Shown: one piece after another, positions 16,893 through 26,549 of the stretch
Layout of the letters: each line of letters opens with the position of its first letter
Numbering within the stretch: the stretch's first letter is position 1
Origin: Planctomycetota bacterium
Lineage (GTDB): Bacteria > Planctomycetota > Phycisphaerae > UBA1845 > UTPLA1
Assembly (NCBI GenBank): GCA_016235815.1
Contig: JACRIM010000058.1
Location: 243,595 to 307,594 of the forward strand
Direction: 5' to 3'
Length of the DNA stretch: 64,000 nt
Translations under genes and position numbers: made by a program
The notes under the pieces: generated by a model
What the model saw: only the letters and a program-made list of their open reading frames with translations
What the model was told of the DNA's origin: nothing
Databases searched by the model: none

Positions 16893-17648
16893 ATGAGCTT
16901 CGCGTTCGGCGCACAATGCGATGACTTTCACATCGCCACCCGGCTGTTTCTGAAGCTCGAACTGGCCCTTCAGCGCGAAACGCTGCTTCATTTCTTCGAC
17001 AGCATCAAACGCGAATATCCTCCACTTTGTAAACTGCGCCGGCGCGACGACGGCGCGCTGCTCCTTGAAGAAGACGAGGCCGAGAACCCGGCACGCCGCT
17101 GGCTGCGCGTCGACGAGAATGCACTGCGTTTCGGCCAATACAACCCACCCCGGCCGGACGAAGCTCACACGTTCGCGCAGTCCGTCCTGAAAATGGCCCC
17201 CTATCACCTGACGCTGAGCGAGTTGGACTACGACCATCTCGAAGTCGTGATCGGGTTCGACCTCGAATATCGCGGCAATCACGATCAACTCGTCGCGGAA
17301 ACACTGTTCGGAGACAGTCCGCTTGCCGGGCTTATGGGGCACGATTCGGTTACGGGCATCATCGACGCGCAGCCATTTCTCGGCATGTCGGTGAGTGACA
17401 GCTGCGATACCCAGATGTATCTCGAAATCAAGAGTCGGACGTCGACCTACGAGATTCGCACTCAGCAGTTTGAGGCTCAACCGCTCAGTGTGTTCCTGAC
17501 GCTGCGACGCTATTGGGGATTTGCCCGGGGCGAATCGCTTTTGGATGCCCACGCCGATCTTGCCAAGCGGGCCGAGGAGTGGGCCGCCGAAAAGGTCGTC
17601 CCACTGGTGGTCAATCCGCTTGCGCTGGCCATTGCGTCACGATCGTGA
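16893..17648 (+). CDS. Conserved-looking hypothetical protein
   Basis: I do not recognise this 251-residue soluble protein. ATG 16893 is chosen because GGGGAGGAG lies just upstream; an earlier ATG at 16863 would swallow that site. It has no signal peptide. It reads as a mixed alpha/beta protein with aromatic and acidic patches such as LSELDYDHLEVVIGFDLEY. A six-base-stem hairpin (16861-16878) precedes the ribosome site. No operon partner is evident: ctpA diverges to the left and the next plus-strand gene starts 82 bases downstream. Confidence 0.6.
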   Translation: MSFAFGAQCDDFHIATRLFLKLELALQRETLLHFFDSIKREYPPLCKLRRRDDGALLLEEDEAENPARRWLRVDENALRFGQYNPPRPDEAHTFAQSVLKMAPYHLTLSELDYDHLEVVIGFDLEYRGNHDQLVAETLFGDSPLAGLMGHDSVTGIIDAQPFLGMSVSDSCDTQMYLEIKSRTSTYEIRTQQFEAQPLSVFLTLRRYWGFARGESLLDAHADLAKRAEEWAAEKVVPLVVNPLALAIASRS

Positions 17649-17730
17649 TCGGCCCCCAGCCATTCAGGATTGTTACCGGTATTTTCAATTCGTACTTGGT
17701 CATTCGTGAATCTCCGCTACGATTGAGCGT

Positions 17731-19491
17731 ATGAACGAGCGAGGCCGCTCCACGATCTGGATTCCCGTTGCCCTTGTCATCGCCATTGCTTCCGCCATCC
17801 TCGCCGGCCGCTCTGCGACGCATCTTGAGCGTTTGTGGGACGAACAAGTCGATCACGACATCGCGGTGGGCCTGCGAGCGCATCCGCTGACCGGGGAAAG
17901 GCCGGCCATTGACGCCTCGCAACTTCGCCTGCCGATGTATGTCAACGCCCTCGTGTTCGCTGCGACCGGACACGACGACCTTGCGACCTCGCGATTCGTC
18001 AGCCTCGCGTGCGGCGCACTTACCGTGGTTGCGACCGCGGCATTGGCGAATACCCTTTTCGGACCCCTGGCTGCGATCCTCGCGGCGTTGCTCCTTGGTT
18101 TTTCGCCGTACTTTTTATCATTCGAGCGAATCGCCATGACCGAAGGCGATGTATTCTTCGCTTGTTTCGTCACACTCGCGGTGCAGACCTTTGTTCGCTA
18201 CTTGCAATACCCCTCAAATACTCGCTGGACCATCGCAGGTGTCATGCTGGCTTTGGCCATCGGGTCGAAGTTTTTCGCGATTTTCCTCTTTCCGGTCTTT
18301 TTCGTGCTCGCAACATCAACACGATCGCGGGGCGATTGGCAGCCGTATTACGATTCGGCAACCGCCCGCAGGCTTCGTAATTCGATTGCCGTTGGATTGA
18401 CCTTTGCCGTCGTCTGCCCCGTCGCCACATGGGCTGCCCGTCGATATGGTTCGCCCCCTGTTCAAACATTCATCTCGATCGGAGGCTGGGCGGCCGTCTT
18501 CGCCATTTTGCTTTATGCGACAACCGTCGCGCTTCAGCACGGCGCCCTGCCGCGTACCAGTCTCGGACGAATCCTCGCACTGATTTCATTCGCAATTCTA
18601 GCCTGCGCTGCATTAATGCCGGTTCACGTTACCGAGCCTGACATCGCTGTTGAACTGGCGCGCCGAACGCTTCGCTGGGACCACCGCCTGCCGCTGGCGC
18701 TCTGGAGCGACCACTTACGACTCTATTCCGGAATTGTTCTGCTCAAGCTCTCCATCCCTCTGGGAATCATCACGTCGCTTGCGATGCTGCTTGCCGCGTT
18801 TCGGGAGCGCGATGACGGCCGATGGCGTCCTTGCATACTTCCAGTGATTTTCTACGTCGTACTCCTGTGTTTTCTGCCTCTTCGTCAGACGTTCTATCTC
18901 ATGGGCGTGTATCCGCTCATTATGATTCTGACGGCAGCCATGCTTGCGGAACTCATGACGTGGTCGCGCGCGACATCGACGAGAATCGTCGTCGCCGTGC
19001 TGATCATCGCAGCACTCGCGCATGGGGGATGGCTGCTCAGTCGCTCGTATCCCCATCTCCAACTCCATGGATATCGCATCTGCGGCGATTCATGGATGGG
19101 TCGCGAATCGCGCGGGTATCGAAATCTCATTCAGACGCCAAGCGATGGTGTTGAGGAGATGATTCGCTGGTGCATCTCCGAATCCAACGTTCGCCCCGGC
19201 GCAAACGTCGTGAGCTTCCTGTGGGAGGAGCGAATCATTGAGTCGATTCTGCCGCACGATGCCCGGATCAAGTTTGTCTCACGCGGGCTTTCGCAAGAAA
19301 CGGACGCAATCCCGCCGCCTCCGTCAATCCAGGGAGCGGACGTCGTGCTGCTGCACATCAATAATCTGCTTGGCTATGGCGATCGCCCTCCTGACACGCC
19401 GCCGATGGATATCCTGGCGCGCGATTTTCGTATCGGCCATACCGTGACGCGCGGTCCTCTCGCCGTGGGGTGGGTGTATGTTCGCAAGTAG
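17731..19491 (+). CDS. Polytopic membrane glycosyltransferase (ArnT/PMT, GT39/GT83-like)
   Basis: A 586-residue integral membrane protein with about ten or more hydrophobic segments in the N-terminal two thirds and a soluble C-terminal domain. The acidic motif in the first loop (RLWDEQVDHDIA) and the RIAMTEGDVFFACF segment match the pattern of lipid-linked-sugar glycosyltransferases of the ArnT/PMT group. These move a sugar from a polyprenyl carrier onto lipid or protein at the outer face of the membrane. Donor and acceptor are unknown. A second protein of the same general type is encoded at 21114. Confidence 0.72.
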   Translation: MNERGRSTIWIPVALVIAIASAILAGRSATHLERLWDEQVDHDIAVGLRAHPLTGERPAIDASQLRLPMYVNALVFAATGHDDLATSRFVSLACGALTVVATAALANTLFGPLAAILAALLLGFSPYFLSFERIAMTEGDVFFACFVTLAVQTFVRYLQYPSNTRWTIAGVMLALAIGSKFFAIFLFPVFFVLATSTRSRGDWQPYYDSATARRLRNSIAVGLTFAVVCPVATWAARRYGSPPVQTFISIGGWAAVFAILLYATTVALQHGALPRTSLGRILALISFAILACAALMPVHVTEPDIAVELARRTLRWDHRLPLALWSDHLRLYSGIVLLKLSIPLGIITSLAMLLAAFRERDDGRWRPCILPVIFYVVLLCFLPLRQTFYLMGVYPLIMILTAAMLAELMTWSRATSTRIVVAVLIIAALAHGGWLLSRSYPHLQLHGYRICGDSWMGRESRGYRNLIQTPSDGVEEMIRWCISESNVRPGANVVSFLWEERIIESILPHDARIKFVSRGLSQETDAIPPPPSIQGADVVLLHINNLLGYGDRPPDTPPMDILARDFRIGHTVTRGPLAVGWVYVRK

Positions 19492-19509
19492 CGTTCAACG
19501 ACGGCGCCG

Positions 19510-19863
19510 CTATTTTTCCTCATTGTCAAGGTGGAACTTATGGAGCAGTCGATGCACAGCCGGCGCGAACAAGATTGCCGCGACGGTCAGAAACATGATC
19601 CCGGAGAACAGAGCGTAAAAGGACGCGAAGAGCTTTCCGCGCTCTGTGTGCAGGGAATCCACCGGCCCCATGCCGCCAAGGATCATCGAGGCATTGAGCA
19701 GTGAATCGATCCACGGCATTCCTTCGAATGAGTGATACCCGAGCACGCCCAGGAGCAGCGACGCTCCGATCAGCATGACGGCAAGCGAACCGCTCCGGGC
19801 CAATCGGAGCAGAAATCGAGTACTTGGTATGAGCGGTTCGGAACGATGCTCGTACTTTCGCAT
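19510..19863 (-). CDS. Small two-helix membrane protein with pore-loop-like segment
   Basis: A 117-residue protein with membrane helices at about residues 24-43 and 82-102. They are separated by a re-entrant-like stretch SLLNASMILGGMGPVDS and then RGKLFASFYALFSGIMF. The order helix, pore helix, glycine-rich loop, helix recalls potassium-channel pore domains, but the loop reads ILGGMGPV instead of the TVGYG filter. ATG 19863 is the start; an open frame extending to 20160 is upstream read-through. It lies 14 bases after the HyuA-like gene on the same strand. Channel function is inference. Confidence 0.6.
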   Translation of the reverse strand: MRKYEHRSEPLIPSTRFLLRLARSGSLAVMLIGASLLLGVLGYHSFEGMPWIDSLLNASMILGGMGPVDSLHTERGKLFASFYALFSGIMFLTVAAILFAPAVHRLLHKFHLDNEEK

Positions 19864-19877
19864 GGTTAATCCTCTGC

Positions 19878-21080
19878 CTACTTGCCTTCGGGCATGGTGA
19901 GCACCATGCCGCCCGCCATGGCGACTTCCGCGATCCAGCCATCGGGAACGATGGTTACATGCCATGGTTCCCGAATTGCCGCAGGCCCGTGTAGTGTCGC
20001 GCCGGGCGCGAGGTCGCTTCGCTCGACCATGCGGCGGTGCATGAATTGTGATTGTATGTCGGCACCCGAGCGAGCGGTGGTGCGCCGCACCGTCGCCAAG
20101 GGCGGCGGAGGCAGATCCAAAGACAATTGATCCTGGTGGGCGCTGGCAATCGCCCGACACATGAGCAAGTCTTGTGGGTCGAAATTACCCGACTCAATTC
20201 GACGTGCGAATGATTGAGCAACATCCCGCTCGTTTGTTGAACTTTCACACGGAACACAACGTTCGGCCGTCTCGCCGACGCGACGCACGGCGATCCACTG
20301 GGCACAGGTGACATCGTCGAAGTCCAGCCCGTCCATGCTGATCCGACCTGAGATCTCCTCCATCAGTCTGCAAAACGCATCGCGAAGAGGCCCCATCGAC
20401 AACGGGTGGTCGTGCATGGGCTGTTCAACTTGAAAGACCTTCGGCATGCAGACAAGCCCTATCGCTTCAAAACAGCCGGCATAATCCGGAACAATCACGC
20501 GCCGCCGCCCCAACTGTGCAGCGAACTCCGCGGCATGAAACGGCCCATCTCCCCCACTGCAAACGAGCGGCGACGAGTCAACGATGGCTAAATCGTGGCG
20601 CATGGACTTTGCAAAAGACGTGGCGGCGTCGTTTAGGCGAGATGCGTCAACTCGGTTGGCTGTCCGCGGCCATACCAAACATTCAGGCTCAGTTCCACGA
20701 AGATGAAGCTGCCGCGACCTGTAGGACGATGCACCGACATCCACACCCAACGCCTCCTCCAGCCGATGTCGGCCCGCCAGCCACCGCAGGGCGTGGAGTC
20801 CCGGCCCGTGTCCGCCATTGGTCATGGCTGCGGACGCCTGTGAAGCTCCGTAATGGACGGCGTTATCAAAAACTCGCCTTTGAAACTCCGGCTTCGTGTA
20901 CGAGACCCGGGTTGATGAATACCGAAACTCAAATCCGCGACGGGGCGAGAGAAGGTCCAGCCATTGCGGAAGTTCGGTAATGGGGTCTCCCGTCGGCAGC
21001 TTTTCAACTTGCAACGCCCGGCCATCCCATTTTGCCAGGTTTACCGTCGCTGTTCCGACATCCACCACCACCGTATCCAA
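19878..21080 (-). CDS. Hydantoinase/oxoprolinase (HyuA)-like protein
   Basis: A 400-residue ASKHA-fold protein resembling the N-methylhydantoinase A / 5-oxoprolinase A family. The N-terminal phosphate loop is VVVDVGTATVNLAKW. A block GGDGPFHAAEFAAQLG followed by VIVPDYAGCFEAIGLV matches the family's central region. The C terminus has the GPAAIREPWHVTIVPDGW pattern. It is shorter than typical HyuA (about 650-700 residues), and no HyuB partner is next to it. It starts 34 bases from the divergent gene at 21114. Substrate unknown. Confidence 0.68.
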   Translation of the reverse strand: MDTVVVDVGTATVNLAKWDGRALQVEKLPTGDPITELPQWLDLLSPRRGFEFRYSSTRVSYTKPEFQRRVFDNAVHYGASQASAAMTNGGHGPGLHALRWLAGRHRLEEALGVDVGASSYRSRQLHLRGTEPECLVWPRTANRVDASRLNDAATSFAKSMRHDLAIVDSSPLVCSGGDGPFHAAEFAAQLGRRRVIVPDYAGCFEAIGLVCMPKVFQVEQPMHDHPLSMGPLRDAFCRLMEEISGRISMDGLDFDDVTCAQWIAVRRVGETAERCVPCESSTNERDVAQSFARRIESGNFDPQDLLMCRAIASAHQDQLSLDLPPPPLATVRRTTARSGADIQSQFMHRRMVERSDLAPGATLHGPAAIREPWHVTIVPDGWIAEVAMAGGMVLTMPEGK

Positions 21081-21113
21081 CGCACCACTCCTGTGTCACA
21101 ATCCCCAGCGCCT

Positions 21114-22724
21114 ATGGTACCGACCCCGGACTTTCATCACACCGTCTGGCACTCCCACCGGCGGGCCATCGTCTTTTCCGCCATCGGTCTCGTCGCGGCC
21201 ATCGTTGCGAGCAGTTTTGATGTACTGGGCGTCCTGCACGCCGATGACCTGACGCATTATCTCTTCGCGCGGGAGTCATGGCGGTGGCCGACCTATTTAC
21301 TCAACGACTGGGGCCGGCCCGGTTTTACAATTCCGTATGCCCTTCCCGCCGCGTTCGGCTGGGAGCCGTGCCGGATGCTCTCAGCAATATTGTCAACGTT
21401 GGCCGCATGGCTTGGATACCTGATCGCTGCAGAACTTCGACTCCGCGCGCCCTGGGCAGTAATTCCGCTTTGTTTTCTGCAACCGCTGTTTTTCAAGCTG
21501 GCCCAAACGACGCTTACGGAAACACCGCTCGCTTTTTACCTGACGCTGGCAGTCTACCTCGCGCTTCGCCGACGGTGGACGGCATCCAGCGTGATCATTT
21601 CATTGGCATTTGTCACGCGCCACGAGGCGATCATCTTTCTGCCCATTTGGCTCTACTATGCGCGACGGGAAAAGATTCCGCTCGTGCGACTGTGGCCGAT
21701 TCTCTGGGCGCCGATCGCCATCAACGCGCTCGCTTCGCACTTTGGCGTCAGCACCATTCTCTCGCGCCTCCTCAATCCGGCTTCGACCGGCCAATATGGT
21801 CGCGGAGGGTGGCTTACCTATTTCTCCCGATCGCTTGAGGCCTTCGGCCCCGGGATCGCCGTACTTGCCGTGGTGGGTTTTGCCGTTTTTGTAATGGAGC
21901 GAAAGCGTAGACCGGTTGTTCACCTGCTGCCCGTTGCCTGCGCGCTTGCCTACTTTGCAACGCAAACCGTTATTCGCGCTCTTGGGCTGTATGACTCCGG
22001 CGGCTACGCCCGATTTCTTGTTCCCATCGGCCCGCTTGTCGCGATGGCGGCGTTGGCCGGATGGCACGAACTTCATCACGAAAGCCCCCTGAATCGCCGC
22101 CGTGCGATTGCATACTCCATTGCGGCGATCGCGGTACTTTGGATCGCCATGGAGCGGCAACTCATGCTTTTCGCCATGCACCGGGATGACGCCGCGGAAT
22201 TGCCGGAACTTCACCAGGCCAAAATCGCAATGCGAATTGCAACCGGCGTAATCGTTGTCATCGGGATGTGGACGCTCGTCGACCGGCGGATGCGATTATC
22301 CCGGTTGCTTGTTACGTCTTTCGTGGCCCTCATCGCACTCGGAACATGGGCACTTTCCGGCCGGCTCTACTCGCCTCCCGAAACACAGCTTATTCGCGCG
22401 ATGAATGAGTGGCGCTTCACTCACGGCCATTCCCTGGCACCGATCATCTCCGCATCGGTCTGGATCGACTGCATGACGGTGACCAACGTGCCGCCCGATC
22501 GCCCTCCTGTGCGTGTTCAACTTGAACGCGCACCGATCGGAACCTGCTTCGCATGGGACAAGCAATTCGCACCGTCCGCAGACCATGGCATCTCTTTGGC
22601 TGAGCTTCGTGACTCGGGTTGCTTCAAACAGATCTACGAGTCGCCGCCTCGACCCGGAGACGCCGAACCATTTCTTCGCTTGTTCAAGAAAATGGCTCCA
22701 TGGCCGGCCAAGACTCACCGGTGA
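21114..22724 (+). CDS. Polytopic membrane protein, glycosyltransferase family 39-like
   Basis: A 536-residue membrane protein with about ten hydrophobic segments. The first extracytoplasmic loop contains HADDLTHYLFARESW, with the acidic pair expected of GT-C fold enzymes, and TTLTETPLAFYLTLAVYLAL fits the same fold. ATG 21114 is chosen; an earlier start at 20964 lies inside the divergent HyuA-like gene. The soluble C-terminal part (after about residue 430) carries no recognised motif. It probably transfers a sugar from a polyprenyl donor, but substrates are unknown. Confidence 0.68.
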   Translation: MVPTPDFHHTVWHSHRRAIVFSAIGLVAAIVASSFDVLGVLHADDLTHYLFARESWRWPTYLLNDWGRPGFTIPYALPAAFGWEPCRMLSAILSTLAAWLGYLIAAELRLRAPWAVIPLCFLQPLFFKLAQTTLTETPLAFYLTLAVYLALRRRWTASSVIISLAFVTRHEAIIFLPIWLYYARREKIPLVRLWPILWAPIAINALASHFGVSTILSRLLNPASTGQYGRGGWLTYFSRSLEAFGPGIAVLAVVGFAVFVMERKRRPVVHLLPVACALAYFATQTVIRALGLYDSGGYARFLVPIGPLVAMAALAGWHELHHESPLNRRRAIAYSIAAIAVLWIAMERQLMLFAMHRDDAAELPELHQAKIAMRIATGVIVVIGMWTLVDRRMRLSRLLVTSFVALIALGTWALSGRLYSPPETQLIRAMNEWRFTHGHSLAPIISASVWIDCMTVTNVPPDRPPVRVQLERAPIGTCFAWDKQFAPSADHGISLAELRDSGCFKQIYESPPRPGDAEPFLRLFKKMAPWPAKTHR

Positions 22725-22911
22725 GCGCGGCCTCAGTGAACGGGACCGGCAACGCGAGAATCAATACAACTGCTGTCCAGTCCACCACTTGCGCCAGAAA
22801 TGAGGGTTGCGGAACGACCCATTTCAGGCTACCATACCTCTCCTCAGAGGATCGGTGCGCGGTCGCCCCTGGCTCGGGCGGTTCCGGTTTCTCGGCCATT
22901 GGCGTCAACGA

Positions 22912-24567
22912 GTGAACAGTAACCGACGACAACATTCTAATCAGCGCCATTTTTCCCGCGTCCTGATGATCGGCCTTGATGGCGCGACCTTCGACGTCCT
23001 CGGCCCCCTCATGGAAAGCGGGACGATGCCGAACCTCAAGGCCCTCGTCGGCGAGGGCGTTTCCGGCCCGCTTGAATCCACAAAACCGCCGATCACCCCT
23101 GCCGCCTGGACGACGTTCATGACCGGCAAAGGCCCGGGCAAGCACGGCATCATCGATTTCCTCCAGTACGACCCGACGACCAATCGCCTGCTCTTCAACA
23201 ACAACCAGAAGATTCTGCAGAAGACGATTTGGAAAATCCTCAGTGACAAGAACTATCGCGTTGGCTCCATCAATGTCCCGATGACCTTCCCGCCGGAAAA
23301 GGTCAACGGCTTCATGATCAGCGGCTTTGACACGCCGACCGGCCGGGACTTCACCCACCCGCGCGAATTGCAGGACGAAATCTTCGCACGCTACCCGGAT
23401 TACACGCATGAGAAGAAGTGGGAGCGAACACCCTTCGGCGGTGACGACCTCTTCGCTCAGAATATTGACTACATCAGCCAGAGTTTCGATCGCGGCTATG
23501 AACTAGCGCGATTCTGCGGCGAGAAGTACGGATGGGATGTGATGATGGTGCTCTTCAAACTGGTGGACAACCTCCAGCACAAGGCATGGCGTTATCTCGA
23601 CCCGCGCACGCGCGATTCCAATCCGTCGCGCCGCGATCTGACCATTCAGTGTTTCGCCCGACTCGACCAGGTGCTCGGCAAGCTGCGGGCCCTCGCGGAG
23701 GAAAATGGCGCTACGATCCTGATCATGTCCGACCATGGGCATGGCAGCCTCGACGGAAAGGCCCAGCCCAATTTGCTGCTTTCGCAATGGGGCTATCTCG
23801 GCCTGCGCAGCCCGTTCTCGCGAATGCGCACACGCTCGGCGACGTGGTGGCGGCGACTCACACGCTCGAAGAACGGCTCTCCCGCGAACAACGGCCATGG
23901 GTCGCTGGACCATGACCTCGCGTTCGACTGGACTAAGACAAAGGCCTGCGTCCTTCACGCCGGCATTTACGGATTCCTCTACATCAACCTCAAGGGGCGC
24001 CAGCCGCAGGGGATTGTCGAACCCGCACAGTACCACTCGCTGCGAGCCGAAATCCGCAAGAAGCTTCTCGCGGCTGAGTGCCGTGACCGCGACGGAAAGC
24101 TCATGCGAGTCTTCTCCGATGTGTTTGTCACTGAGGATCTCTACGGTTGCAACCGCGAGGAATTCCCGTGGATGCCCGATCTGCTTCTTGCCCCGGCAAA
24201 TGGGCTGGCCGTCGTGAAGAAGATCCGCGGAACCGACCCGGTTCGCTGGGTATCGCTGGACCGGCTTGAGGGCACTCACCGCCTTGACGGCATCTTTATC
24301 GCTCACGGGCCGGCCATTAAAAGCGGTCGCAAGATCAAAGATGCTCACATTGCAGACCTTGCGCCGACGTTGCTGGTCGGCCTCGGTGAGCGGGTTCCGC
24401 AGGATATGGAAGGCCGCGTTCTTCGCGACTTGTTCGCTGAAAAGATTGCCGTTGAATACGAGCCGCCGAAAGCACGCGAGGCCGCCGAGGTCGAAGCACC
24501 AGTGCTCAGCACCAAGCAGCTTGAAGAAGTGGCCGATCGACTCGGCGATCTTGGCTATTTGGATTGA
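22912..24567 (+). CDS. Alkaline phosphatase superfamily phosphodiesterase/phosphotransferase
   Basis: A metal-dependent enzyme of the type I phosphodiesterase / nucleotide pyrophosphatase group. The metal site begins in LMIGLDGATFDVL. The nucleophile threonine is in TPAAWTTFMTGKGPGKHGI, and the second metal cluster is in IMSDHGHGS and the late GTHRLDGIFIAHG. GTG 22912 gives 551 residues; a TTG at 22807 is an alternative but has a poorly placed ribosome site. The downstream position after two membrane glycosyltransferases suggests a role in surface glycan or lipid modification. No signal peptide is clear, so location is uncertain. Confidence 0.8.
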   Translation: MNSNRRQHSNQRHFSRVLMIGLDGATFDVLGPLMESGTMPNLKALVGEGVSGPLESTKPPITPAAWTTFMTGKGPGKHGIIDFLQYDPTTNRLLFNNNQKILQKTIWKILSDKNYRVGSINVPMTFPPEKVNGFMISGFDTPTGRDFTHPRELQDEIFARYPDYTHEKKWERTPFGGDDLFAQNIDYISQSFDRGYELARFCGEKYGWDVMMVLFKLVDNLQHKAWRYLDPRTRDSNPSRRDLTIQCFARLDQVLGKLRALAEENGATILIMSDHGHGSLDGKAQPNLLLSQWGYLGLRSPFSRMRTRSATWWRRLTRSKNGSPANNGHGSLDHDLAFDWTKTKACVLHAGIYGFLYINLKGRQPQGIVEPAQYHSLRAEIRKKLLAAECRDRDGKLMRVFSDVFVTEDLYGCNREEFPWMPDLLLAPANGLAVVKKIRGTDPVRWVSLDRLEGTHRLDGIFIAHGPAIKSGRKIKDAHIADLAPTLLVGLGERVPQDMEGRVLRDLFAEKIAVEYEPPKAREAAEVEAPVLSTKQLEEVADRLGDLGYLD

Positions 24568-25784
24568 GCTCCAACCAGCCTGCCCCACAGACGATCCGTT
24601 CCATCCAGATCGACTTTTGGCGACGCATCAGTAGTGAGCAAGTGCCACGCGTCCAGTCGCCGACCATCCAGGAAGATTGCCGGCGTACCTTCAACGCCCA
24701 ATGCATGGGCCGACTCAATGTCCGCTGCAATGCGTTTCGTGGCGTCTTCGCCTTCGAACACGATCGCCCATTTTGCCGAGTCCAATTTGGAGTCTTGAGC
24801 AAACTCCTTGTACGGCTGCTCCGCCAGTCTCGCCGCGTTCTCAAACACCAACTGATGATACCGATAGGTACTCTCCCACGAACCGACGCTCCGCGCTGCC
24901 TCCGCGGCCCGAGCGGCTTCGCACGCGAACACATGCATCGACTCCGTTGAATGCGTATTGCACGTACGATCCAATGGGAAATGCCGAAATGCGATCCGCA
25001 CGGCATCGGGATACAGATTGGTGAGCCGGGCCGCGTATCGGTGAAACCCCGCACAGGCCGAACACTCGAAATCGGTGTATGCCACGACGACGTGCGGGGC
25101 GTCGGCGCGACCGATGACAAACTCATCGGGTCGTAGTGCGATCTCATGGCGGGCGTTCTGCGAGTGCCGCCACAGGATGTAGTCCGCGTTGTTTGTCGCT
25201 TTGAGGAGATCCAACTGGAAGCGCCGAGCCGTCACTTGCATTTGGAATCCGAAGATAAACGATGCAATTAGAAGCGAAACGCCGGCCGTTCCGCCGATCA
25301 CGCCCCATGCTCGTGCGGCGCTGGGGTAGGCGGACTGCCCGGCAACCGCCGCACAGGTCGGTCGCGCCGCCAAAACACATGCGATGCACAGGATTGCGTT
25401 AATTCCATGTACGCCGAGGCACCACGTACACCACACCGGCAGATACGCGGCCATGACGAGGGTGTAATAGACGGAGGCGAGGATTCCGACCACGCACAGC
25501 AGCATTGGCACACGATGCCAACGCCGTCCTGCGCCATTCGGCAGCCCGACAAAAGTGAACCATGATCCTAATGAGAGGAAATACAGCAGCCCCACGGCGG
25601 CCGATGGCAGCGGCCCGACCTTGGCCCAGCGACTCGCCAGCACATAATCACAGTTGATTCGCGCCGTCGGCTTGCAAAGCGATTGGCTAATCCCGTCACC
25701 GGAATCGGACGGCACGCTCATCCGCAGGAGCACACCACATGCCAAGGTCCCCAACAGACACAAGATCAGAAGTACGACGCGCAC
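24555..25784 (-). CDS. VKOR-DsbA fusion, disulfide-forming membrane enzyme
   Basis: A fusion of an integral membrane vitamin-K-epoxide-reductase domain (residues about 1-180) with a periplasmic thioredoxin-fold domain of DsbA type (about 215-405). The VKOR part has loop cysteines C37 and C45 and the quinone-facing CTWC motif near residues 119-122. The thioredoxin active site is FECSACAGFH, and the cis-proline loop is EGTPAIFLDG. It introduces disulfides into exported proteins and passes electrons to quinones. The start is GTG 25784 with GGAGG upstream. It follows the secretion operon, so it may serve secreted or channel proteins. It overlaps the convergent gene by 13 bases. Confidence 0.88.
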   Translation of the reverse strand: MRVVLLILCLLGTLACGVLLRMSVPSDSGDGISQSLCKPTARINCDYVLASRWAKVGPLPSAAVGLLYFLSLGSWFTFVGLPNGAGRRWHRVPMLLCVVGILASVYYTLVMAAYLPVWCTWCLGVHGINAILCIACVLAARPTCAAVAGQSAYPSAARAWGVIGGTAGVSLLIASFIFGFQMQVTARRFQLDLLKATNNADYILWRHSQNARHEIALRPDEFVIGRADAPHVVVAYTDFECSACAGFHRYAARLTNLYPDAVRIAFRHFPLDRTCNTHSTESMHVFACEAARAAEAARSVGSWESTYRYHQLVFENAARLAEQPYKEFAQDSKLDSAKWAIVFEGEDATKRIAADIESAHALGVEGTPAIFLDGRRLDAWHLLTTDASPKVDLDGTDRLWGRLVGAQSK

Positions 25785-25799
25785 GGTGCCTCCGCCCGA

Positions 25800-26549
25800 C
25801 TACTTGCCGGTCGTCGCCGGCGCTGCCGTAACACTTGCAGGCTTCTGCCGTGGGGCGCGGGCGCGCGACGTCCTGTTGTCATTCGACAAGGCACCTGTTG
25901 CAGGCTTCACCGTTGCGGTCAGCGACCGATAGGGTTCAATACCAACGCTTCCGTTCTTCGGCAATTTCAGGACTTGTCGCGATGATGTAATTACTTTGCC
26001 GTCTTCGCGAATGTACTTCACGAGAAATGCGACTTGCTTTCCGGACAGGTCCAATCCACGGTCCCATTGCAATCGAAGACCGTAACCCCACCCCAGCGCC
26101 GTCTGCGCCTTCGCACGATAGACATAGCACTTGTCAGCGGGAAGATCCCATTCGTAAACCTGCGTTGCCATCTCTTCGCCAACGGGGTTTATGTCGATGC
26201 GATACATCGTGACGACCATTCGACCTGTTCCGAAAACGCCGGCGGACTTGCGCGGACCTTCCAGATACACTGAGAATTTCACACCATCCGGCCGATTCGT
26301 TCCATCGGATTCAAAACTCAGCCATGGCTCGCTGCTGAAGAACTTGTTCACGCGCACGATGTTCGGCTCCAACGGCCCTTCGGCCGGCTCCTTGGAATCG
26401 AACGGTTTGCTGCGCGACTGAGATACACCGGTCGATGGTGCCGGCTTCATGCAGCCCGCGGCGATCACCGCGCCGGCAATCATCATGACCGCGACCAGCA
26501 CTCGCGTGTCTTTTAGTGTTCTTGTCATTCGGCGACTCCAAGCTTCCAT
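25800..26549 (-). CDS. Predicted lipoprotein of unknown function
   Basis: A 249-residue protein with an N-terminal signal and lipobox ending at C33 (VIAAGC). ATG 26549 is supported by AAAGGA nine bases upstream. The mature protein has a beta-rich middle (FSVYLEGPRKSAGVFGTGRM...YEWDLPADKCY) and a basic Ala/Pro/Thr-rich tail. No family is recognised. It begins 59 bases after the giant secretin gene and ends 15 bases before the VKOR-DsbA gene on the same strand. A pilotin-like role for the secretin is possible from position only. Confidence 0.6.
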   Translation of the reverse strand: MEAWSRRMTRTLKDTRVLVAVMMIAGAVIAAGCMKPAPSTGVSQSRSKPFDSKEPAEGPLEPNIVRVNKFFSSEPWLSFESDGTNRPDGVKFSVYLEGPRKSAGVFGTGRMVVTMYRIDINPVGEEMATQVYEWDLPADKCYVYRAKAQTALGWGYGLRLQWDRGLDLSGKQVAFLVKYIREDGKVITSSRQVLKLPKNGSVGIEPYRSLTATVKPATGALSNDNRTSRARAPRQKPASVTAAPATTGK

